A DNA stretch of 5,182 bases from Alphaproteobacteria bacterium (GTDB taxonomy: Bacteria > Pseudomonadota > Alphaproteobacteria > Rhizobiales > Rhizobiaceae): positions 1 through 5,182 of the forward strand of contig JAUIBM010000271.1 in assembly GCA_030428345.1 (NCBI GenBank). The letters are read 5' to 3'. This document shows positions 1 to 5,182 of the stretch, piece after piece. Every line of letters starts with the position of its first letter. Within the stretch, counting starts at the first letter, position 1. The notes under the pieces are model-generated. The model was not told the DNA's origin, searched no databases, and worked only from the letters and a program-made list of their open reading frames with translations. Position numbers and translations under genes: made by a program.

Positions 1-626
<626 letters not shown>

Positions 627-641
627 ACCGGCCCTCCGTCA

Positions 642-670
642 TCCGGCGCCCGGGTGCTGAGCGCCCCGGA
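642..670 (+). other. GC-rich hairpin just after liuB
   Basis: Sixteen bases after the liuB stop, GGCGC (645-649) pairs with GCGCC (661-665), and the flanking TCC (642-644) can pair with GGA (668-670) across a two-base bulge. No run of T follows, so it is not a classic intrinsic terminator. It may protect the 3' end of the liuB message or reduce read-through into the next gene. The inverted repeat is seen directly; any function is inferred. Confidence 0.4.
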
Positions 671-680
671 CCGTCACGCC

Positions 681-702
681 CGTTAACGCTGCTTGCGCAA
701 GC
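681..702. promoter_or_regulatory. Two adjacent perfect palindromes upstream of the TerB-like gene
   Basis: CGTTAACG (681-688) and GCTTGCGCAAGC (691-702) are both perfect dyads, two bases apart, in the 162-base gap between liuB and the TerB-like gene. Dyads of this kind can be operator half-sites for a dimeric regulator. I recognise no known regulator's consensus, and no convincing -35/-10 pair is visible nearby. The longer dyad could also fold as a small RNA hairpin. The symmetry is directly visible; an operator role is only a guess. Confidence 0.25.
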
Positions 703-788
703 CCTTCATTTCTCGTTGGACAACCGCCAAACTGTTTGAAAAAACACACCCTGCACAGAAAGTTGCGCAGGAGACGTCGGCTTGAGTC

Positions 789-1313
789 ATGTTTGAGGCA
801 ATTGCGCGTTATGGCGTTGCCGGCTGGCGCAAGCTGCTTTGCGCATTTCGACCGGCAGGAAGACAGACGAGTCACCGTCCGTATGAGGTCAGGTTGCTGC
901 TGGGTTCGATGGTCGCGGTATCGGCCGCGGACGGAAGCCTGCCCGAAGCCGAGATTTCCCTTATTCAGGCGGTCGCCTTTGCGGTCATGGAAATGGATGT
1001 GGCCCGCCAGTTGATTCTCGACGCCTTCGATCGGTTCAGGGAAGTGGATTTCGTCGCGGAGATCCCACATCTGGCCGAAGCGGTCGCGCCCGGCGTCGCC
1101 GAACTGGCGCTGAAATGCGCGGTCGTCGTCGCGCGGGCGGACGGCGAATTGTCCGATAGCGAGTTCCTGACGATCTACAGGATAGCCGCCGCATTGGGGG
1201 TGTCCCGGCGCCGAACCAGCCTGTGCATCGAGGAGGGGCGCGCGCTGCTCGAATCCTTTCGCCATCAACCCGTGAGCAGCGTCCCGCCGAAGACCGGAAG
1301 CGGTGGCGATTAG
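789..1313 (+). CDS. Small TerB-like helical protein of unknown function
   Basis: 174 residues, no signal peptide, and no clear membrane segment. After about 30 basic, poorly defined residues, two similar helical units appear. The first (about 34-66) contains AVSAADGSLPEAE and the second (about 103-137) contains VARADGELSDSEF. This pair of hydrophobic helices followed by A-D-G-x-L-x-x-x-E is the hallmark of the TerB/DjlA-N-like fold, an all-helical domain with acidic residues thought to bind metal (here D48, E53, E55, D118, E125). The tail after about residue 158 is Ser/Pro/Gly-rich and probably disordered. The start ATG at 789 is the only sensible one: an in-frame TGA lies at 783-785. The nearest Shine-Dalgarno-like AGGAG (769-773) is 15 bases away, so initiation may be weak. 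The gene sits between the two subunit genes of MCC. A role in leucine catabolism or in the carboxylase is possible but unproven, and the fold call does not imply tellurite resistance. Confidence 0.82.
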   Translation: MFEAIARYGVAGWRKLLCAFRPAGRQTSHRPYEVRLLLGSMVAVSAADGSLPEAEISLIQAVAFAVMEMDVARQLILDAFDRFREVDFVAEIPHLAEAVAPGVAELALKCAVVVARADGELSDSEFLTIYRIAAALGVSRRRTSLCIEEGRALLESFRHQPVSSVPPKTGSGGD

Positions 1314-1332
1314 CGGCGCTCCCTGTCGCCGC
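1313..1332 (+). other. Hairpin at the end of the TerB-like gene
   Basis: GCGGCG (1313-1318, starting on the last base of the TAG stop) pairs perfectly with CGCCGC (1327-1332) around an 8-base loop. No T tract follows, so it is a weak candidate for intrinsic termination, but it could stabilise the upstream message end. The stem is seen; its function is inferred. Confidence 0.35.
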
Positions 1333-1426
1333 ACGGCGGCTCGAGCGAGCGTATTTCTCAACGGCGTTTTTCTCGGCTAAGACAGAGCGGCGATGCGGCC
1401 GTCCGAGGGGGCGCGGTTGCTTGCTT

Positions 1427-1442
1427 GGCGCGGCGCCGCGCC
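1427..1442. repeat. Perfect 16-bp GC-only palindrome before liuD
   Basis: GGCGCGGCGCCGCGCC reads the same on both strands and ends 29 bases before the liuD start. In RNA it could form a six-pair stem with a four-base loop directly upstream of the ribosome-binding region. In DNA it could be a dyad operator. GC-rich genomes make such palindromes more likely by chance, and I know of no regulator with this site. Confidence 0.35.
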
Positions 1443-1471
1443 GTCCGGAAGTTGAAGAATTGGATGACCGC

Positions 1472-3472
1472 ATGTTCAACCGTATCCTGATCGCCAATCG
1501 CGGCGAGATTGCCTGCCGCATCATCCGCACCGCCCGGCGCATGGGCGTCGCCGCGGTGGCGGTCCACTCGCAAGCCGATGCCGATGCGATGCATGTGCGC
1601 ATGGCGGACCAGGCCGTCGACATCGGCCCTCCCCCGGCCTCCGAGAGCTATCTGTCGATCGAGCGCATCATTGCCGCCGCGCTAAAGACCGGTGCCGATG
1701 CGATTCATCCCGGCTACGGCTTTCTTTCCGAGAACCCGCAATTCGTCGAGGCGGTCGAAGCCGCCGGCCTCGTCTTCATCGGGCCTTCCGCGGCATCGAT
1801 CCGCGCCATGGGCCTGAAGGACGCGGCCAAGCGGCTGATGGAGAAGGCCGGCGTGCCGGTCGTGCCCGGCTATCATGGCGAGGCGCAGGATGTGGTCGTG
1901 CTTGCCGGCAAGGCGGCGGAGATCGGATATCCGGTGCTGATCAAGGCGCGCGCCGGGGGCGGCGGCAAGGGCATGCGCCGGGTGGAGCGGCCGGAGGATT
2001 TCCGCGATGCGCTGGCCTCGGCCCGCCGCGAGGCCAAGGCGGCGTTCGGCGACGATCGGGTCCTGGTGGAAAAATATGTCGGCAAGCCGCGCCATGTCGA
2101 GGTTCAGGTCTTCGGAGACAATCACGGCAATGTCGTCCATCTGTTCGAGCGCGACTGCTCGCTGCAGCGCCGCCATCAGAAGGTCGTCGAGGAGGCTCCT
2201 GCGCCTGGCATGAACGAAGCGATGCGCGACGCCATGACGGAAGCCGCCGTCAGGGCCGCAAAGGCAATCGCCTATTCCGGCGCGGGGACGATCGAGTTCA
2301 TCGTCGACGGTTCCAAAGGCATGAGCGCCGACAGTTTCTGGTTCATGGAGATGAACACCCGCCTGCAGGTGGAGCATCCCGTCACCGAGGCGATTACCGG
2401 CCTCGACCTGGTGGAGTGGCAATTGCGCGTCGCCGCCGGTGAGACGCTGCCGCTGTCACAGGACGCGATTGTCATGAATGGTCATGCGGTGGAGGCGCGG
2501 CTCTATGCCGAGGACGCGACGCGCGGCTTCCTTCCGGCAATCGGCACATTGCATCACCTGCGCTTTCCAGCTGGCGTGCGGGTCGACGCCGGCGTCGAGG
2601 CGGGCGATGCCGTGCAGCCCTGGTATGATCCGATGATCGCAAAGGTCATCGGCCATGGCGCAACCCGCCCGGAGGCGCTCGATCGCCTCGCCGAAGGCCT
2701 CGAGGCGATTGAGATCGCCGGCTCCGTTACCAACGCGCCGTTTCTTGCGCGCCTGGTTCGCCAGACCGATTTTGCCCGGGGCGATGTCGACACCGGGCTG
2801 ATCGAGCGCGAACTGGCGGAACTGACCGCCCCGGTCGCCACGCCCGATCGCGTGGTCGCCGTCGCCGCCCTGCTGGCGCTCGGGCTGGATTGGCCGCGCC
2901 AGGGCGTCGATCCGTTCGAATTGCTCGGCAGCTTCCGGCTCTGGGAGCGGCCGCAATATCACGGCGAACTGGAATGGGAGGGCGAGCGGCGCGCCTTTGC
3001 GGTCGCCCCGATCGAAACCGCAAAGCGGTCCGGCGAGGCGCGGTGGTCGGTCGAATGGGCGGAACACCGGCATGAACTGTCGCTGACGCGCCTGCCCGAC
3101 GGCCAGCTCCAACTTTCCGATTCACACGGCCAGTCGCAGATTTCCTGCGCCCGCTGGCCAGGTCATGTCACCCTGTTCTGCGGGGGCAACGCATTCACCT
3201 TTTCCGTTCCCGATCCCTTTGCGGCGGCAGGCATCGAGGCCGGCGGCGACAACATCGTCGCGCCGATGCCGGGGCTGGTGAAGATCGTGCATGCTGGAGC
3301 CGGCGAGAGCGTCGCCAGGGGCGCGCCGCTCCTGGTGCTCGAAGCCATGAAGATGGAGCACACGATGATTGCTCCGCGCGACGGGGTGATCGCGGCGATG
3401 AACGTCGCGGCCGGCGATCAGGTCGTCGAGGGCGCTTCCCTCGTTTCTCTGGAGCCGGCGGGCGCGCAATGA
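1472..3472 (+). CDS. liuD: 3-methylcrotonyl-CoA carboxylase, alpha (biotin carboxylase/biotin carrier) subunit
   Basis: 666 residues, the usual length for MCC alpha. It carboxylates its own biotin with ATP and bicarbonate and hands the CO2 to LiuB. Order: biotin carboxylase N-domain (1-113, ILIANRGEIACRI), ATP-grasp (about 115-325), carboxylase C-domain (about 337-445, GHAVEAR with R343), a linking region for the beta subunit (about 480-580), and the biotinyl domain (about 592-662). Visible catalytic residues are K116, the glycine loop with K166, Q232/H235/K237 in SLQRRHQKVVEE, E293/N295/R297 in MEMNTRLQVEH, and biotinylated K627 in EAMKMEH. The ATG at 1472 starts exactly where family members start (MFNRILIANRGE). 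The frame is open further upstream, but that extension resembles nothing. Ribosome-binding sequence is weak (GAAG 1454-1457); an in-frame TTG at 1460 behind GGAAG (1447-1451) is an alternative. The stop overlaps the liuE start by ATGA. Also called mccA. A propionyl-CoA carboxylase alpha is the main alternative, but the neighbours argue for MCC. Confidence 0.96.
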   Translation: MFNRILIANRGEIACRIIRTARRMGVAAVAVHSQADADAMHVRMADQAVDIGPPPASESYLSIERIIAAALKTGADAIHPGYGFLSENPQFVEAVEAAGLVFIGPSAASIRAMGLKDAAKRLMEKAGVPVVPGYHGEAQDVVVLAGKAAEIGYPVLIKARAGGGGKGMRRVERPEDFRDALASARREAKAAFGDDRVLVEKYVGKPRHVEVQVFGDNHGNVVHLFERDCSLQRRHQKVVEEAPAPGMNEAMRDAMTEAAVRAAKAIAYSGAGTIEFIVDGSKGMSADSFWFMEMNTRLQVEHPVTEAITGLDLVEWQLRVAAGETLPLSQDAIVMNGHAVEARLYAEDATRGFLPAIGTLHHLRFPAGVRVDAGVEAGDAVQPWYDPMIAKVIGHGATRPEALDRLAEGLEAIEIAGSVTNAPFLARLVRQTDFARGDVDTGLIERELAELTAPVATPDRVVAVAALLALGLDWPRQGVDPFELLGSFRLWERPQYHGELEWEGERRAFAVAPIETAKRSGEARWSVEWAEHRHELSLTRLPDGQLQLSDSHGQSQISCARWPGHVTLFCGGNAFTFSVPDPFAAAGIEAGGDNIVAPMPGLVKIVHAGAGESVARGAPLLVLEAMKMEHTMIAPRDGVIAAMNVAAGDQVVEGASLVSLEPAGAQ

Positions 3473-4329
3473 ACGATCATGTGCGCATCTTCGAGATGGC
3501 CCCGCGCGACGGGTTGCAGAATGAAAAGCGCTTCGTGCCGACGCAGGACAAGATCCGCCTCATCGACCTCTTGTCCCGATGTGGCTTCGATCGCATCGAG
3601 GCGACCAGCTTCGTCTCGCCGCGCTGGGTGCCGCAACTGGCGGACGCCGCCGAGGTGATGGCGGGCATCGTGCGCCATCCCGGCGTCGGCTATGCCGCCC
3701 TCGTCCCCAATCTAAAGGGTTATGAAGCCGCGCGCGCTGCACGGGTCGACGAGGTGGCGGTCTTCGCCTCGGCTTCTGAAGGCTTCAGCCGGAAAAACAT
3801 CAATTGTTCGATTGCCGAGAGCCTCGACCGGTTCGGGCCGGTGCTCGCTGCTGCGGCGTCGGATGGCGTCGCGGTGCGCGGCTACGTCTCCTGCGTCACC
3901 GACTGTCCCTATGACGGGCCTGTTGCGCCGGCTGCGGTCGCGCATGTCGCGGGCGAACTGATCGCCATGGGCTGCTACGAGGTATCCTTGGGCGACACGA
4001 TCGGGCATGCGACGCCCGCGACGACGATGGCGATGCTCGACGCTGTGCTGGGGGCCGCACCGGCCGAACGTCTGGCCGGGCACTATCACGACACCATGGG
4101 CCAGGCGCTCGGGAACATCGAGGTCAGCCTTCAGGCGGGCCTGCGGACCTTCGACGCTGCTGTCGGCGGGCTCGGCGGCTGCCCCTATGCGCCGGGCGCG
4201 AAGGGCAATGTCGACACCCTGGCGGTTGATTCGCTGTTGAGACGTCTCGGATTCGCCACCGGGCTGGATGTCGATCTGCTGGAGCAGGCGGCCGTTCTGG
4301 CCGCTTCGCTAAGGTCACCGGCCGCCTGA
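3469..4329 (+). CDS. liuE: Hydroxymethylglutaryl-CoA lyase
   Basis: 286 residues, a full-length single-domain TIM barrel of the HMG-CoA lyase family. It cleaves HMG-CoA to acetyl-CoA and acetoacetate, the last step of leucine catabolism. Visible active-site features: EMAPRDGLQNE with R13/D14, E44 in IEATSFVSPRW, SLGDTIGHATP, the metal ligands H205 and H207 in HYHDTMG, and the signature GGLGGCPYAPGAKGN with catalytic C238. From memory the sequence closely follows the Brucella enzyme (NEKRFVPT, TSFVSP-WVPQLAD, ASEGFS, NINC, AESL/I, YVSCV). The ATG at 3469 overlaps the liuD stop by four bases. The only purine-rich stretch, GGAG at 3451-3454, is far away, so translation is probably coupled to liuD. 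Unlike the human enzyme, the signature is followed by VDTLAVD, so the acidic pair found there in mitochondrial enzymes is absent, as also in the Brucella-type branch. Synonyms: mvaB, hmgL. Confidence 0.96.
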   Translation: MNDHVRIFEMAPRDGLQNEKRFVPTQDKIRLIDLLSRCGFDRIEATSFVSPRWVPQLADAAEVMAGIVRHPGVGYAALVPNLKGYEAARAARVDEVAVFASASEGFSRKNINCSIAESLDRFGPVLAAAASDGVAVRGYVSCVTDCPYDGPVAPAAVAHVAGELIAMGCYEVSLGDTIGHATPATTMAMLDAVLGAAPAERLAGHYHDTMGQALGNIEVSLQAGLRTFDAAVGGLGGCPYAPGAKGNVDTLAVDSLLRRLGFATGLDVDLLEQAAVLAASLRSPAA

Positions 4330-4415
4330 AAAGCGGGTGATGCCCTATCGTAAGGCGTCTGCGCCGGCTGCAGGTGACCAAGCGCGAATTTTATGTCCTG
4401 TAAGCGTCAAAACCC

Positions 4416-4446
4416 CTTGCATGTGACGATGATCCCGCGCATATAC
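4416..4446 (+). promoter_or_regulatory. Candidate sigma-70-type promoter for the decarboxylase leader
   Basis: CTTGCA(T) at 4416-4422 resembles the alphaproteobacterial -35 element (CTTGAC). The AT-rich CATATAC at 4440-4446 sits at the -10 position, 17 bases after TTGCAT. It lies 87 bases past the end of liuE and would start transcription near 4452, about 380 bases before the decarboxylase start codon. This fits a long 5' leader and an independent unit. The match is by eye and imperfect. Confidence 0.45.
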
Positions 4447-4575
4447 CGCTTGCCCAAAGTCGCACGTGCAGCGGATGCGCACAAACCGTTCCAGAGTAAT
4501 CGCGAACGGAGAGTCTGGTGAACCCGGTTGATCGGTCCTGCTAGTCAGGCCACTTTCGAAGGCGAAATTCCAGAT

Positions 4576-4607
4576 AGCGTCCTAGCAACGACGGTGAGGG
4601 CTTTTTT
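4576..4607 (+). terminator. Weak candidate attenuator inside the leader
   Basis: CCT (4581-4583) and AGC (4576-4578) can pair with AGG (4597-4599) and GCT (4600-4602), leaving a two-base bulge and a 13-base loop, and a run of six T (4602-4607) follows at once. A hairpin plus T tract is the form of an intrinsic terminator, here about 225 bases before the decarboxylase start. The stem is short, so it would be inefficient alone. It could act as a conditional terminator if the upstream helices change. Confidence 0.25.
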
Positions 4608-4777
4608 GGTCTCGGGCGGCTTTCCACCAGCCGCCGACACTGAAGAGGCGCACCATCTTTGCCGGAAGTGCGGGGGTTCCATCCTTCCAATCCAAGGCAG
4701 CAATCGAACCGGCCGTGATCCGTTTCGACGGGATTTTCCGTCTTCGGGTATCGGTCATGATCGCAACGACTACCTTT

Positions 4778-4814
4778 GCCGGGCAGCCGCCGCGCATTCG
4801 CGGCCGCGTCCGGC
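4778..4814 (+). promoter_or_regulatory. Strong terminal hairpin next to the ribosome-binding site
   Basis: GCCGG (4778-4782) pairs with CCGGC (4810-4814), and inside it GCCGCG (4789-4794) pairs with CGCGGC (4799-4804) around the loop CATT. It ends six bases before the AGGAGG of the decarboxylase and is not followed by T residues. It is therefore more likely to influence translation or leader folding than to terminate. The pairing is clear; the role is inferred. Confidence 0.5.
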
Positions 4815-4819
4815 GCTAC

Positions 4820-4826
4820 AGGAGGG
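4820..4826 (+). promoter_or_regulatory. Strong Shine-Dalgarno site of the decarboxylase
   Basis: AGGAGGG is a near-perfect match to the 16S rRNA tail; AGGAGG ends six bases before the ATG at 4832. This fixes the start codon there rather than at the in-frame ATG at 4757, which has no comparable site. A pyrimidine stretch CCTTCC (4683-4688) in the leader could pair with GGAGGG (4821-4826) with one G-U pair, a possible but unproven sequestering element. Confidence 0.8.
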
Positions 4827-4831
4827 TGACC

Positions 4832-5182
4832 ATGATTTCTCCCCGTATCCGCGGCTTCCTGGCCGAGCGCAAACCCGAAGAGCCGTGCCTGGTCATCGAT
4901 CTCGACCGCGTCCGACGAAATTTCGATGCATTCCGCACCGCCATGCCGGAGAGCGCGATCTATTACGCCGTGAAGGCCAATCCGCATCCTGAAGTGCTGC
5001 GTCTTCTCGCCGCCGCCGGCTCCAATTTCGACTGCGCCTCCGTCAACGAGATCCGCATGGCGATCGAGGCCGGCGCGACCGCCAGCCGCATTTCCTTCGG
5101 CAACACCATCAAGAAGGAGCGCGATGTAGCGCGCGCCTTTGAACTGGGTGTTCGCATGTTCGCCGTCGATTGCCCCGAGGAA
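4832..5182 (+). CDS. odc: Ornithine (or lysine/ornithine) decarboxylase, fold III, 5' part
   Basis: First 117 codons of a gene cut by the right edge; family members run to about 375-400 residues. It is a PLP-dependent decarboxylase of the alanine racemase-like (fold III) class, making putrescine from ornithine in the cytosol. Visible: PCLVIDLDRVRRNFDAF (the first barrel strand), YYAVKANPHPEVL with the PLP-binding lysine K48, FDCAS with D67, and E73 (matching K69, D88 and E94 of trypanosome ODC, from memory), then ISFGNTIKK and GVRMFAVDC. This is the alphaproteobacterial form, close to rhizobial ODCs. The residues that decide ornithine versus lysine preference lie in the missing C-terminal part, so a bifunctional enzyme cannot be excluded; diaminopimelate decarboxylase is less likely given the short N-terminus. 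The start is fixed by the strong Shine-Dalgarno site. It stands 502 bases from liuE behind a structured leader, so it is likely transcribed and regulated on its own. Confidence 0.92.
   Translation, partial: MISPRIRGFLAERKPEEPCLVIDLDRVRRNFDAFRTAMPESAIYYAVKANPHPEVLRLLAAAGSNFDCASVNEIRMAIEAGATASRISFGNTIKKERDVARAFELGVRMFAVDCPEE

Larger units (their letters stand above)
4452..4831 (+). ncRNA. Structured 5' leader RNA of ornithine decarboxylase (putative speF leader)
   Basis: About 380 non-coding bases precede a fold III ornithine decarboxylase. An alphaproteobacterial cis-regulatory RNA called the speF motif is known upstream of such genes; I assign this leader to it by context and architecture, not by alignment. 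Complementary segments seen directly: 4486-4491/4504-4509 (6 pairs); 4514-4518/4570-4574 enclosing 4534-4540/4546-4551 and 4554-4558/4563-4567; 4615-4621/4629-4635, extendable outward to 4609/4640; 4643-4648/4653-4659 with one bulge; 4675-4679/4706-4710 with inner 4683-4686/4694-4697; 4747-4753/4767-4774 with one bulge; and 4778-4782/4810-4814 with inner 4789-4794/4799-4804. Several alternatives exclude each other (for example 4718-4734 versus 4727-4742), which suggests switching. Likely controlled by polyamines or their precursors, by transcription attenuation or access to the ribosome-binding site. The ends are estimates. Confidence 0.62.

Noticed and set aside
716..744. Promoter for the TerB-like gene from TTGGAC (716-721)
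   Set aside because: The bases 17 positions downstream are a plain A run rather than a -10 element, so the match is not convincing.
639..1361. 240-codon minus-strand frame across the liuB-TerB gap
   Set aside because: It lies opposite the TerB-like gene, and its composition (scattered Arg/Gln/His) is typical of a shadow frame.
1398..1447. Direct repeat GCCGTCCG at 1398-1405 and 1440-1447
   Set aside because: Only eight GC-rich bases in a GC-rich spacer; easily chance, with no further extension.
1223..1471. N-terminal extension of liuD by up to 83 codons from an upstream GTG
   Set aside because: The extra residues are Arg/Pro-rich, resemble no carboxylase N-terminus, overlap the TerB-like gene, and family members begin at the MFNRILIANRGE start.
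1682..2422. 246-codon antisense frame inside liuD, and similar long antisense frames elsewhere
   Set aside because: High G+C with strong third-position bias opens long frames opposite real genes. The translations show no family resemblance and the opposite strand holds a complete, conserved protein.
4354..4392. Possible intrinsic terminator for the liu operon
   Set aside because: GGCG/CGCC (4354-4357/4362-4365) is only four pairs, and the nearest T run (4389-4392) is about 24 bases further on. No stem leads directly into a T tract, so I do not call a terminator here.
4528..4992. 154-codon frame from TTG at 4528 running through the leader into the decarboxylase
   Set aside because: It ends inside the decarboxylase in another frame, has no ribosome-binding site and no recognisable domain. 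The region is better explained as structured RNA.

Overview
The window is about 62-64% G+C by eye and dense on the + strand. It looks like the chromosome of an alphaproteobacterium of the Rhizobiales/Hyphomicrobiales (Brucella, Mesorhizobium, Rhizobium relatives). The reasons are the close resemblance of the HMG-CoA lyase to the Brucella-type enzyme (from memory), the leucine-catabolism gene set, and a fold III (eukaryote-like) ornithine decarboxylase behind a long structured leader, as described for alphaproteobacterial 'speF' leaders. The genus cannot be fixed from sequence reading alone.

Positions 1-4329 hold a leucine/isovalerate degradation (liu) cluster. It runs: the 3' end of liuB (carboxyltransferase subunit of 3-methylcrotonyl-CoA carboxylase, 1-626); a small all-helical protein with two TerB-like 'ADG' repeats (789-1313); liuD (biotin-carrying alpha subunit, 1472-3472); and liuE (HMG-CoA lyase, 3469-4329). 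liuD and liuE overlap by the four bases ATGA and are surely cotranslated. LiuB and LiuD together carboxylate 3-methylcrotonyl-CoA to 3-methylglutaconyl-CoA. A hydratase (LiuC, not in this window) makes HMG-CoA, which LiuE cleaves to acetyl-CoA and acetoacetate. The TerB-like gene splits the two subunit genes and is set off by gaps of 162 and 158 bases that carry GC-rich hairpins and palindromes.

Positions 4330-4831 are a 502-base stretch with no convincing protein gene. It holds a plausible sigma-70-type promoter (about 4416-4446), then about 380 bases full of nested and partly alternative stem-loops, ending in a strong hairpin just before an excellent Shine-Dalgarno sequence. I interpret this as the alphaproteobacterial speF leader RNA, a putative cis-regulatory element known upstream of ornithine decarboxylase genes. 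Its mechanism is, to my knowledge, unresolved, and this is the most interesting part of the window.

Positions 4832-5182 are the first 117 codons of that decarboxylase (polyamine synthesis), which runs off the right edge. The liu cluster and the polyamine gene appear to be separate transcription units.
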